Of a DNA stretch of 33,745 nucleotides, positions 1 to 8,807 are shown in pieces. Below the pieces are notes generated by a model. It was not told where the DNA came from, did not search any database, and was given only the letters and a program-made list of their open reading frames with translations. Position numbers and translations under genes: made by a program. How positions within the stretch are numbered: the stretch's first letter is position 1; every line of letters starts with the position of its first letter. The stretch comes from Gammaproteobacteria bacterium (GTDB taxonomy: Bacteria > Pseudomonadota > Gammaproteobacteria > UBA5861), in the NCBI GenBank assembly GCA_022360445.1, contig JAKSCV010000011.1, positions 1-33,745 of the forward strand. Direction: 5' to 3'.

Positions 1-1085
1 AAAAAGCGCATGGTGCGCCCTCCAATGACGAAACCGGATTCAATCGGGCCACTCATCCCGTCAAGCATGCGCTGCTGGTGTACCGGGTTTTTATGAAATT
101 GGTCAATGTTGCTGCCCAGCAGGTGATCAGCCTGGAAGTTCTGCAGGTCTTGCCGAATGTCAGTTTCCGCTTCTTTGAACATCTCCTGAACTGCTGCGTT
201 CAGGTAGATGATGTTGTTCTCCGTGTCGGCCATCATGACGTTTGCATTCACGTTGTCCAAGGCACGTTTATCCCGCATCGCCATCATGGCGGTTTCCCGT
301 GCGTCCATGACGTCAAACCCCAGCCGTACCTGGGTATTTTTAATGTGACGCATTAAGGTGCCAAACTCATCACGCCGACGGGTTTCTATCCAATCAAAAT
401 AACGCCCCTCAGACAATTGGGACAGTGTGTAAGCGATTTGCTTCAGGGGAGCACGCACCCGTTGCGTAACAACAATTCCCAGAAGTAATGTAGCCAGTGC
501 GCCAAAGGCCAGTGTTGAAAACAGTAACGAGTCACTGACCCCTGTCTTCACCATTGCGGCAATCATGGCTTGGAAACTGATCGCCCCCAGGACGGTAGCA
601 TAAAGCCAGGTGGTGGTTGTAATGCGCCCTACCCGGGCACCGAGCCTTTGAAAAAGGCCGGGCTCAAAGCGAGCGGTTTTATTTTTAACCGCTTTATAGA
701 GTGTCTCTGCGTTTTTGATTTCCTCTTCGCTGGCCTTCGTCCGCACAGACATGTATTCATGAACCTGGCCATCTTGCATGACCGGTGAAACATTGGCCTT
801 AACCCAGTAGTGGTCACCTTGTTTACAGCGGTTTTTAACGATGCCTTGCCAAGGCTCTCCTTTCTTGAGCGTTTGCCAGAGGTCTTTAAAGGCTTCAGAC
901 GGCATGTCTGGGTGGCGTACAAGATTATGTGGTTGTCCGATCAACTCGTCCTGACTAAACCCGGAAATGTTGATGAAGTCACTGTTGCAATAGGTGATGG
1001 TGCCTTGCTTGTCGGTCTTTGAGACCAGTACTGTCTCGTCTGGAACAGGCCTTTCTATCCCTGTAGTCGGCTCATTGACACGCAT
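1..1085 (-). CDS. aer: Aer-type methyl-accepting chemotaxis receptor with two PAS domains (3' end outside window)
   Basis: Reading the minus strand from ATG 1085 gives 361 open residues that run off the left edge, so the signalling tip is not seen. Residues 15-120 closely resemble the FAD-binding PAS domain of E. coli Aer (QPHNLVRHPDMP at 51-62, KKGEPWQGIVKNR at 74-86, GDHYWVKAN at 90-98). Two hydrophobic segments follow (about 158-178 and 186-207), then a HAMP-like segment (210-255) and a second PAS-like segment starting near 272. The family senses redox state or oxygen and signals to CheA through CheW. ATG 1085 is preferred over ATG 1091 because AAGGAG lies 6 bases before it. It is the last visible gene of the cheY-cheA-cheW-aer operon. 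The Aer assignment is strong; FAD binding is inferred from similarity. Confidence 0.88.
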   Translation of the reverse strand, partial: MRVNEPTTGIERPVPDETVLVSKTDKQGTITYCNSDFINISGFSQDELIGQPHNLVRHPDMPSEAFKDLWQTLKKGEPWQGIVKNRCKQGDHYWVKANVSPVMQDGQVHEYMSVRTKASEEEIKNAETLYKAVKNKTARFEPGLFQRLGARVGRITTTTWLYATVLGAISFQAMIAAMVKTGVSDSLLFSTLAFGALATLLLGIVVTQRVRAPLKQIAYTLSQLSEGRYFDWIETRRRDEFGTLMRHIKNTQVRLGFDVMDARETAMMAMRDKRALDNVNANVMMADTENNIIYLNAAVQEMFKEAETDIRQDLQNFQADHLLGSNIDQFHKNPVHQQRMLDGMSGPIESGFVIGGRTMRF

Positions 1086-1127
1086 ATTCATCTCCTTTTC
1101 TGTGTCTTGCTTTTTCTTAGTGCTGCA

Positions 1128-1643
1128 TTACGCAACAGCCATTCCATCGGCTGAATGCTCAACCGACCCACCCAGTAATTTGTCGACATTCAGTAACATG
1201 ACCATACGCTCTCCTGAGGGCACTAAGCCTTCCATAAACCGAGTATCAACACGCCCACCAAACTCCGGGGCACGTAGCATGGAGGAGTCTGTCTTCAACA
1301 CTTCAGACACGGCATCGGCAATAACACCCATTTCTTGCTCACCCTCGGCGCTTTGAACACGCAGGATGATGACAACAGCATCGTGATGATTTTCGGCATC
1401 GAGCTGAAAGCGCTCTCTTAGATCAAAAACAGGGACAATCAGGCCCCGTAGGTTAATCACACCTTTCATATAAACCGGCGCATTGGGCACCCGTGTCGCT
1501 CGCTCCCAACCGCGAATTTCACGAACGCGGAGAATATCAACACCGTATATTTCCCCCGCGAGAAGGAAGGTCATATATTGCTGTTCGTTATCACCCGGTT
1601 GTTCATGTTGTATGTTGACTTCGTCCATTTGCGCTTGTCTCAT
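1128..1643 (-). CDS. cheW: Chemotaxis coupling protein CheW
   Basis: The protein has 171 residues, normal for CheW, and is made almost entirely of one CheW-like beta-barrel domain (about 20-155). Typical landmarks are YMTFLLAGEIYGVDILRVRE near the N-terminus, PVYMKGVINLRGLIVPVFDL in the middle, and a C-terminal MVMLLNVDKLL strand. CheW is a cytoplasmic adaptor that joins receptors to the P5 domain of CheA. The ATG lies 3 bases after the cheA stop, so the two genes are probably translationally coupled. A second in-frame ATG five codons in is possible, because neither start has a strong Shine-Dalgarno. The next gene is the Aer-type receptor, about 42 bases downstream. Confidence 0.93.
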   Translation of the reverse strand: MRQAQMDEVNIQHEQPGDNEQQYMTFLLAGEIYGVDILRVREIRGWERATRVPNAPVYMKGVINLRGLIVPVFDLRERFQLDAENHHDAVVIILRVQSAEGEQEMGVIADAVSEVLKTDSSMLRAPEFGGRVDTRFMEGLVPSGERMVMLLNVDKLLGGSVEHSADGMAVA

Positions 1644-1646
1644 TCG

Positions 1647-3752
1647 TCATGCTGTTAAGGGATAAGTTATGGCAGGGCCGCTTTGTGTGGCCAACCGCAG
1701 CATTTCGGGAATATCAATGATCAATGCAACGGACCCATCACCCAAAATTGTCGCTCCCGAAAAGCCCGGTATTTTCTTGTAATTAGCATCGAGCGATTTG
1801 ATCACGACCTGTTGTTGCCCCAGCAAACGGTCTACAAAAATTCCTTTGGGCCCATTGGAGTCCTCCACAATCACAAGCAACCCTTCTGAGAGCTCCTGAA
1901 TGCTGTTTTTAATATCGAAAATGTCATGGAGCCGGACAATGGGAATAAAACTGTCTCGCAATTTGAAGGTCTCACCTTTGCCAGCCACCATATTGATTTG
2001 AGACGGTTTGATTTGTATGGACTCGATAATTGAAGCCAGAGGGACAATATAGGTTTCCTCTCCAATAGCCACGGTTTGCCCATCGAGGATGGCCAATGTC
2101 AGCGGTAACCGAACTAGAATAGTCGACCCCTGCCCTTCGGTACTGTTGATTTCGACTGTACCGCCCAGCTCACGAATGTTGCTGCGAACAACATCCATAC
2201 CGACACCGCGCCCGGAAACATCGCTGATTGTGTCAGCCGTCGAAAAACCTGGGTGAAAAATCAGGTTATAAACGTCATCGTCGGTCATTCTTTCACCATC
2301 ATCTTCGGTGATGATCTGTTTTTCGAATGCTTTACCGAGAATTTTTTCACGTTTGAGACCCGCGCCATCATCCGTAATTTCAATGACAATATTGCCGCCT
2401 CGGTGAGCAGCACTTAAGGTCACTGTTCCGGCTTCCGGCTTGCCGCTGGCTAAACGTGCATTGGGCGCTTCAATGCCATGGTCAACCGCGTTTCTGACTA
2501 AATGCACCAATGGGTCAATAATTTTTTCAATCACGGTTTTGTCGACCTCGGTTTCTTCCCCTGAGACCTGCAAGTCGACCTTTTTACCCAGCTTTGCACT
2601 CACATCGTGAACCAACCGTGGAAAACGGTTGAACGCAAAACTGATTGGGATCATCCTGATCCGCATAACACTCTCTTGAAGCTCTCTTGTGTTGCGTTCA
2701 AACTGAGCCAGCCCATCCTTGAGTTGTTCCAATGCATTTATTTCAAATACTTCACCTAACTGGCCAAGCATCGACTGGGTAATGACCAACTCGCCGACGA
2801 GGTTAATTAAATGGTCAACTTTGTCGATGCCCACACGGATCGACGAATTCTCGGCCACATTGGCTTTTTTCTGTGCTTTGGCCTGAGTGGTTTTTTGCTG
2901 CGGTGCTCTGGTCTGAGTGTCCTTAATCGGCGAGGGGCCGTTCTCAGCAGGCGCTGATTCTGGCTCGGACGCCGTTTCGTCTGTCACCATTGTTTTTTCC
3001 AAAGCCGTATCCTGGCTTAACTCAATGGACAGCTCACAGTCACCTTCAACCCATTCAAAGACTTCTTCAATGGCTGACTTTTCAACACTGGCACGTAAGG
3101 TGAGAGACCAGTCCAAATAACACTGCTCAGGATCCAGATCGTTAAAATCGGGAAGCCTCGACGTATGGGTTACAATGTCAACGTCACCCATGTCCGCCAG
3201 CTCTGAGAAGAGCCGAACCGGGTCATTGCCCGTTGTGAATAAATACGGAGCCGGCTTAAAGCTGATTGACCATACACGCATGCTTTCTGAATCGATCTGC
3301 AGGGTTTGGTCCAAGCTATCGCCATGTGGATCAACGCTGACCTTATCAGAATCGGTCTCATCTTCTGATGACAGCAACTGCTCCAGCTCGCTCGAAACAG
3401 TTTCTATAGTGGCCTGATCCACATCACTCCCTTCCTGCGATGCCTTCAGGAGATGCTGGATGCAGTCCGTCGCCCGCAGCAACACATTGATGCTGCTGGT
3501 AGTCACTCCTCGGGCGCCATCACGAATCTCGTCGAGTAGCGTCTCCATTGTGTGCGTAAATTCTGAAACCTCGTTCAGGCCAAAAGTTCCAGCGCCTCCC
3601 TTAATGGAATGCGCCGCACGAAAAATTGCATTGATGGCCTCCCCATCAACAGCATCAGGATCTAAACCCAGTAGACCTTGCTCCATAACCGCAAGACCTT
3701 CAAAGCTTTCTTCATAAAAAACATTTAGAAACTGGGAGATATCAATGCTCAT
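1647..3752 (-). CDS. cheA: Chemotaxis sensor histidine kinase CheA
   Basis: This 701-residue protein has the CheA domain order. An HPt (P1) domain (1-105) carries the phospho-accepting His48 in AAHSIKGGAGTFG. A compact domain at about 157-247 takes the place of the P2 CheY-binding domain. An Ala/Gln/Lys/Pro-rich linker follows (about 255-300), then the P3 dimerisation helices (305-365). The HATPase has its N box around Asn421 (LVRNAVDHGIE), G1 at 460-465 (DDGAGL) and G2 at 514-521 (GRGVGMDV). A CheW-like P5 domain ends the protein (from about 556). It autophosphorylates and passes phosphate to CheY. It starts 6 bases after the cheY stop and ends 3 bases before cheW. All catalytic motifs look intact. 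Confidence 0.96.
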   Translation of the reverse strand: MSIDISQFLNVFYEESFEGLAVMEQGLLGLDPDAVDGEAINAIFRAAHSIKGGAGTFGLNEVSEFTHTMETLLDEIRDGARGVTTSSINVLLRATDCIQHLLKASQEGSDVDQATIETVSSELEQLLSSEDETDSDKVSVDPHGDSLDQTLQIDSESMRVWSISFKPAPYLFTTGNDPVRLFSELADMGDVDIVTHTSRLPDFNDLDPEQCYLDWSLTLRASVEKSAIEEVFEWVEGDCELSIELSQDTALEKTMVTDETASEPESAPAENGPSPIKDTQTRAPQQKTTQAKAQKKANVAENSSIRVGIDKVDHLINLVGELVITQSMLGQLGEVFEINALEQLKDGLAQFERNTRELQESVMRIRMIPISFAFNRFPRLVHDVSAKLGKKVDLQVSGEETEVDKTVIEKIIDPLVHLVRNAVDHGIEAPNARLASGKPEAGTVTLSAAHRGGNIVIEITDDGAGLKREKILGKAFEKQIITEDDGERMTDDDVYNLIFHPGFSTADTISDVSGRGVGMDVVRSNIRELGGTVEINSTEGQGSTILVRLPLTLAILDGQTVAIGEETYIVPLASIIESIQIKPSQINMVAGKGETFKLRDSFIPIVRLHDIFDIKNSIQELSEGLLVIVEDSNGPKGIFVDRLLGQQQVVIKSLDANYKKIPGFSGATILGDGSVALIIDIPEMLRLATQSGPAITYPLTA

Positions 3753-3758
3753 AGGGCA

Positions 3759-4121
3759 CTACCCGAGCACTCGTTTGACCACACCGAGCAGCTTATCTGG
3801 ATTGAACGGTTTCACGATCCAGCCCGTTGCACCCGCGGCTTTCCCTTCTTGCTTTTTGTCGACACCAGACTCTGTGGTCAACATCAGCAGCGGAGTTCCA
3901 CGATAATTAGGCAGCTTTCTGAGTTCCCGGATCATCGAAATGCCATCCATAATCGGCATGTTCACGTCTGTGACAACCAGATCAAACTTGGTCGACTTAG
4001 CCGCATTCAGCCCTTGCTGACCGTCTGCGGCTTCTGTCACATTATGGCCTTGGCTTTTGAGCGTGAACGCAACCATCTGTCGAAGAGAAGCTGAGTCATC
4101 AACTGCCAATATGTTTGCCAT
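3759..4121 (-). CDS. cheY: Single-domain CheY-type response regulator
   Basis: The 120-residue protein is one receiver domain with no output domain. The acidic pocket (Asp8, Asp9), phospho-acceptor Asp52 (VVTDVNMPIMDG), Thr82 (LMLTTES) and Lys104 (IVKPF) are all present. It is the first gene of the operon, directly before cheA, so it is most likely the phosphorylation target of that kinase. The order cheY-cheA-cheW-receptor resembles P. aeruginosa chemotaxis cluster II. Whether this protein controls the flagellar switch or is a phosphate sink cannot be told from sequence alone. A FliA-type promoter candidate lies about 85-110 bases upstream. Confidence 0.93.
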   Translation of the reverse strand: MANILAVDDSASLRQMVAFTLKSQGHNVTEAADGQQGLNAAKSTKFDLVVTDVNMPIMDGISMIRELRKLPNYRGTPLLMLTTESGVDKKQEGKAAGATGWIVKPFNPDKLLGVVKRVLG

Positions 4122-4204
4122 CCTTTACCTCACCATTTGAAAGTTCATGCATTCATTGACGGTGGACCGTAAACCTCACAGCCTCACCCTCGCACTACAT
4201 TCAA

Positions 4205-4231
4205 GTATCGATCAGGACTGGAATTTCTTTA
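4205..4231 (-). promoter_or_regulatory. Candidate sigma-28 (FliA) promoter for cheY-cheA-cheW-aer
   Basis: On the minus strand the sequence reads TAAAG at 4231-4227 and ATCGATAC at 4212-4205, with 15 bases between TAAA and the second element. The E. coli FliA consensus is TAAAGTTT, 11 bases, GCCGATAA, so both the TAAA core and the CGATA core match at the right distance. The predicted leader to the cheY ATG is about 75-80 bases. This fits co-expression of the chemotaxis operon with late flagellar genes. The match was found by eye and not tested. Confidence 0.6.
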
Positions 4232-4334
4232 TGGTTTTTTTAATGATGTATTCCGTTTAGAGGCATACATGAGCATAAAACAGGATTGGCAACGCCCTTC
4301 ACCACTCAGCATAGAATGGCGGTCTTATCGCGGA

Positions 4335-5240
4335 TTATTCAAAACGCAACACTAAGGCCCGCAATACCTGCTCTGCAAAACGCGACGCAGCGACTGGCAG
4401 GATGCGGCCACGTAACTGCCCAACTTCCAGCACACCGGGCGGCACATCCTGCTCAGCCAAAGGACGCATGATGAGCCCCAGCGCCTCTAGGTTCGCCGGT
4501 AAACCAATGGGGATTTGAAACGTTAATGCATCCTCGGCAGCCACAGCCGAGCGCAAAAATTCAAAGTTATCGGATTCAATCGCCGGTTGAAACTTCAACA
4601 AGCGACGGCGGGCTGCCATATCCAATAAATGCCGAACACCATACGCCGCCGAAGGCAAGGCTAAAGGGAACGCCAAACAGTCTCGTACTCGAATAACTGA
4701 TTGATCAGCCAAGGGATGTGACTGTTTCATCACCACACATACCGGCTGCTGAATACTGTGCAGCACCTGAAACTCTGAACGCTCAACCGGTTCAAAAACC
4801 AGTGCGAGATCGGCGCTCATCTCTGCGAGTGCTTTCTCTGCTGCAACCCGGTCGCGCAAATACACACTGAACGTCACAGCGGGATGAGCACTGCGATAGA
4901 TCGCAATTTGTTTTGGCAAAAAATCCGTCAACAGAGCCTGGCTACAGGCAATCGCAACATGACCACGCCGCTCACCGGCCAGATCATCAATTTGGCTTTT
5001 GACTCTTTCCAAGTCACTGATCTGCTGGCGAATGTGGTGTAAAAAAATTTCACCTGCAGCAGATAGGCGCACCCCCGTCGGCAAGCGCTCAAAAATTTCC
5101 ACTCCCAATTCTTCTTCAATCGCCAGAATGCGTCGATTTAATGCAGTTGAGGTAATCGCCAGTGTTTCGGCTGCCTTGCGGATGGAGCCTACGCGCGCAA
5201 CGGCATCGATAAAACGCAGTGTGAGTAAGTACCTCATCAT
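4335..5240 (-). CDS. LysR-family transcriptional regulator
   Basis: The 301-residue protein has the LysR layout. A winged helix-turn-helix fills about residues 1-62 (SIRKAAETLAITSTALNRRI, followed by EEELGVEIFERLPTGVRLSAAG). A linker helix and a periplasmic-binding-protein-like effector domain run from about 90 to 300. It is divergent from the atzF operon with a 113-base gap, the usual arrangement for a LysR protein that controls its neighbour. The atzR-atzDEF cyanurate system has the same regulator-hydrolase geometry. The effector is unknown; a transported nitrogen compound is a reasonable guess. Two ATG codons sit in tandem at the start. Confidence 0.9.
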   Translation of the reverse strand: MMRYLLTLRFIDAVARVGSIRKAAETLAITSTALNRRILAIEEELGVEIFERLPTGVRLSAAGEIFLHHIRQQISDLERVKSQIDDLAGERRGHVAIACSQALLTDFLPKQIAIYRSAHPAVTFSVYLRDRVAAEKALAEMSADLALVFEPVERSEFQVLHSIQQPVCVVMKQSHPLADQSVIRVRDCLAFPLALPSAAYGVRHLLDMAARRRLLKFQPAIESDNFEFLRSAVAAEDALTFQIPIGLPANLEALGLIMRPLAEQDVPPGVLEVGQLRGRILPVAASRFAEQVLRALVLRFE

Positions 5241-5272
5241 CTCTCTCCCGTACCCTGCTGCATATTTTGCAC

Positions 5273-5297
5273 CAGTATTGTACTCAATTGACAGTAT
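5273..5297. promoter_or_regulatory. Candidate LysR operator between the regulator and atzF
   Basis: CAGTAT occurs twice in direct orientation, at 5273-5278 and 5292-5297, a 19-base step or nearly two helical turns. Between them lies the perfect inverted repeat ATTG-N4-CAAT (5277-5288). A consensus TTGACA -35 hexamer at 5288-5293 overlaps the right part and faces atzF. The nearest good -10 match, TCTAAT at 5318-5323, is 24 bases away, too far for an unaided promoter, which suggests activator dependence. LysR-type boxes are often an interrupted dyad of this kind, but the assignment is inferred. Confidence 0.4.
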
Positions 5298-5353
5298 CGT
5301 GAATCACATGCGCGTGCTCTAATCCGTTAAAACACGACTCAAGGCTGATCCAC

Positions 5354-7159
5354 ATGCAGTTATTGCCCTTTACAATCCAGAGTTTGCATAAAGCCTATGC
5401 CGATGGGACCCCCCCCGAAACGGTTATTGAAGAGTGCTTTCGTCGAATTCAAACCATTAATGACCCCGGCATTTTTTTACACCTGATGGATAAAGACAAT
5501 ATTCTTCACCAAATCCAACAACTCGGTACCTTCGATACAGAAGTCAAACCGCTTTGGGGCATCCCATTTGCCATAAAAGACAATATTGATGTCGCTGGCA
5601 CACCTACCACGGCGGCCTGTCCTGACTTTACCTACACAAGTCAACATAATGCTTTTGTCGTCGATTGCCTACAAAAAGCCGGTGGACTGCTAATCGGGAA
5701 AACCAACCTGGATCAATTCGCCACAGGGCTTGTCGGAGTCAGAACACCTTACCCGGCTCCCAAAAATGCGATCAAACCTGATCTTGTGCCTGGCGGATCC
5801 AGTTCCGGGTCAGCTGTTTGTGTGGCACACGGTATCGTCAGCTTTGCTCTTGGAACCGATACAGCGGGCTCTGGGCGCGTGCCTGCTGCATTGAACAATA
5901 TTGTTGGTTTAAAACCTTCCCTGGGAGCGATCTCAAACACAGGCGTTGTACCAGCGTGCCGCACCTTGGATACTGTTTCCATTTTTGCCTTAACGGTAGA
6001 CGATGCCTACCGTATTTTACGAGCAGCGAATACATTGGATCAAAATGACGCCTATGCGCGCCCACTTAAAACACCTGCATTACCAGCACCTTCCACAAAC
6101 TGGTGTATTGGAGTCCCCAGCGAGAAAACCCGTCACTTTTTTGGTGATGAAACACAGGCTTGTTTTTTTAAAGAGGCGCTGAATTACATCGCAGCCGATC
6201 ATCACCGCATCATCGACTTGGATTTCAGCCCCTTTTATGAGGCTGCGGCCTTGTTATATCGCGGCGCCTGGATCGCTGAACGCTACACTGTCATTGAAGC
6301 TCTGTTAAAGCGTAAACCCGAGGCCATTCACCCCGTCACCCGAAAAATTGTCAGCTCTGCAGAAACCCTATCGGCCAGCACAGCCTTCCGTCACTTTTAC
6401 CAACTACAGTCTATCAAGCACAAGGTTGCGTACATTCTTGAGGACGTCGATTTCCTGTGCGTTCCCTCCACTCCCACATTTTACACCGTGGATGAATTGA
6501 CAGCAGACCCTTATGAACCCAATACACGTTTAGGTACTTATACAAACTTTGCCAATCTGCTTGACCTGTGCGCCATCACCGTGCCCTTACCTCCACGGGA
6601 AGATGGCTTACCAGGCAGCGTGACTTTATTGGCGCCACACGGCGAGGACACAAAGATTGCTGCCGCCGCACATAGCATACAGCAGCAATTAAGCACGCCG
6701 CTTGGGGCAACAAATTGGCCCCTACCACCGCAAAAACCCTTACCCACACACCGCGATCAAGAAACCGTGGCCATTGCTGTTGTCGGCGCGCATATGTCAG
6801 GATTGCCGCTCAACAGCGCACTCACCGAGCTAGGCGGACGTTTCCTGTATGCGCACCAGACGGCTCCTTGCTACCGCTTGTACCGCTTGCCTGGAGGCCC
6901 TCCCTTTCGCCCCGGCCTGGTCCGTGACACAGTGGGATCATCCATTGACCTGGAAGTCTGGGCCTTACCTAAACAACACGTTGGTGCATTCATACAAACA
7001 ATCCCCATGCCCCTCGGAATTGGCACGTTAGAACTGCTGGATGGCACACATGTCCATGGTTTTTTATGCGAGTCAATAGTCTTGGACGCCGCAACGGAAA
7101 TTACTGAATTTGGTGGTTGGCGAGCCTATCTCGACTCACTCCCAACACCCTCATGCTGA
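5354..7159 (+). CDS. atzF: Allophanate hydrolase (AtzF type)
   Basis: The 601-residue protein has an N-terminal amidase-signature domain (about 1-460) and the extra C-terminal domain (about 480-597) typical of allophanate hydrolase. The Ser-cisSer-Lys machinery is visible: Lys75 in PFAIKDNID, the GGSSSGSA loop at 147-154, and the likely nucleophile Ser173 in GTDTAGSGRVPA. The family hydrolyses allophanate, the last step of cyanurate, biuret and urea carboxylase routes, releasing ammonia and carbon dioxide. It is normally cytoplasmic. It leads an operon with a Dpp-type ABC importer, but no enzyme that makes allophanate is nearby. The true substrate could therefore be a related N-carboxamide. 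The start has only a weak AAGG upstream. Confidence 0.87.
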   Translation: MQLLPFTIQSLHKAYADGTPPETVIEECFRRIQTINDPGIFLHLMDKDNILHQIQQLGTFDTEVKPLWGIPFAIKDNIDVAGTPTTAACPDFTYTSQHNAFVVDCLQKAGGLLIGKTNLDQFATGLVGVRTPYPAPKNAIKPDLVPGGSSSGSAVCVAHGIVSFALGTDTAGSGRVPAALNNIVGLKPSLGAISNTGVVPACRTLDTVSIFALTVDDAYRILRAANTLDQNDAYARPLKTPALPAPSTNWCIGVPSEKTRHFFGDETQACFFKEALNYIAADHHRIIDLDFSPFYEAAALLYRGAWIAERYTVIEALLKRKPEAIHPVTRKIVSSAETLSASTAFRHFYQLQSIKHKVAYILEDVDFLCVPSTPTFYTVDELTADPYEPNTRLGTYTNFANLLDLCAITVPLPPREDGLPGSVTLLAPHGEDTKIAAAAHSIQQQLSTPLGATNWPLPPQKPLPTHRDQETVAIAVVGAHMSGLPLNSALTELGGRFLYAHQTAPCYRLYRLPGGPPFRPGLVRDTVGSSIDLEVWALPKQHVGAFIQTIPMPLGIGTLELLDGTHVHGFLCESIVLDAATEITEFGGWRAYLDSLPTPSC

Positions 7160-7172
7160 CCAGGAGAGCTCT

Positions 7173-8789
7173 ATGAAACGACGTACTTTTATCAAAACGC
7201 TCGGCCTCACCGCTCAAGGCGCGGCCATCTTACCCTTTTTACGTCACATCCCTGCAGAGGCAGCTGGAAAAAGTGATACTTTGGTAGTAATTGCCGGACA
7301 CAGCATCAACAGCCTGGACCTCCATCGTAAAGGCACAAACCGCCCCAGCTACCAAGTGACCGTCAATATCTATGACCGCTTGGTACGCTTCGGCACAAAA
7401 ACACTGGCTGACGGCTCACTCACCTATGACTCAACCGTCATTGAGCCAGAAGTCGCCGAATCTTGGTCAGTCGCTGACGACGGCAAATCCATTACCTTTA
7501 CAATCAACCCCAAAGCCAAGTTCTGGGACGAATCACCCGTCACGGCTCAGGATGTCAAATGGTCCTTCGACCGCGCTGTCAGCTTAGGTGGCTTTCCTGC
7601 TGTACAAATGAAAGCCGGATCCATGACAAAACCGGAGCAGTTTATTGTCGTCGATGACAAGACCTTTCGTATCGACTTACCCAAACCTTCGAAATTAACG
7701 CTGCCGGATTTGGCAGTGCCCATTCCTTTCATTATCAACGCCAAAGAAGCCCAAAAGTACGCAACTGAAAAAGACCCCTGGGCAACAGAATACCTGCACA
7801 AAACACCGGCCGGTTCAGGCGCTTATAAAGTCACACGCTGGGACCCTGGACAACAGTTTATCTATGAGCGCAACGAAAGCTGGGCACTGGGACCTAAACC
7901 TGGGCTCAAGCGGGTGATCGTGCGCGAAGTGCCCTCAGCCGCCACACGGCGCGCCTTAATTGAACGACAGAATGCCGACTTGTACATGGATATCCCCGCC
8001 AAAGACGCCAAAGAACTCCAGGCGAAAGGAGACATCGGCATTGCCGGAGCACCCATTGATAACTGCCTCCACGTCCTGGCGCTCAATCTCTCACATAAAC
8101 CCTTTGATAACTTAAAAGTTCGGCAGGCTATTGCTTACGCACTGCCTTACGAAGACATCGTCTCGCTGGCTGCCTATGGTCGTGGTAAACCCATGTTTGG
8201 CGGGAAAAATAAAACGCCCACCGACACACAATGGCCCCAGCCTTTCCCCTATCAACAGGACTTAAAGAAATCGGCTGCACTATTACAAGAAGCAGGCTAT
8301 GCGCAGGGTTTTGAAACCACACTGTCTTACAACCTGGGCCTAGCAGACTGGCAGGAACCCACAGCGCTGCTGATCCAACAAGCATTAAAGCAGATTAATA
8401 TCAACGTCACGCTCGATAAAATTCCCGGCGCCAACTGGCGAACAGCCGCACTGGTGGAAAAACGTTTGCCCATGCATCTGGAGAACTTTGGTGGGTGGCT
8501 GAATTACCCTGACTATTACTTCTTTTGGGCCTACAAGTCAGGACATTTATTTAATTCCTCTAACTATAAAAATGACACAATAGAAACCCTGGTTGACAAA
8601 ACACTGCATATGGAAACCAGCCATCCAAGCTATGCCGATCATGTTAAAAAAATGATTGCTATCGCTTTTGAGGAAGTCCCGCGTATTCCGCTCTATCAGC
8701 CTTATCTGGATGCTGCAATGCAAAAGAATGTATCGGGCTACACGGCCTGGTTCCATCGACAGCTGGATTGCCGCAATCTACAAAAAACA
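7173..8789 (+). CDS. ABC transporter family 5 substrate-binding protein with Tat signal
   Basis: From ATG 7173, with AGGAG just upstream and 13 bases after the atzF stop, the protein has 539 residues; the stop codon follows at 8790-8792. An upstream in-frame ATG at 7110 lies inside atzF and would bury the signal peptide. The N-terminus MKRRTFIKTLG fits a twin-arginine signal, followed by a hydrophobic stretch and an AEAA cleavage region near 30-33. The rest matches the SBP_bac_5 fold used for peptides, nickel and opines (EPEVAESWSVADDGKSITF; TAQDVKWSFDRA; DNLKVRQAIAYAL). It should deliver a ligand in the periplasm to the two downstream permeases. The ligand cannot be deduced. Beside an allophanate hydrolase, a nitrogen-rich compound is more likely than a peptide. 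Confidence 0.9.
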
Positions 8790-8807
8790 TAAATACAGGT
8801 CCGTTTA

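Noticed and set aside
7110..7172. Earlier ATG for the substrate-binding protein
   Set aside because: It lies within atzF and would place 21 residues before the Tat signal; ATG 7173 has AGGAG and yields a proper signal peptide.
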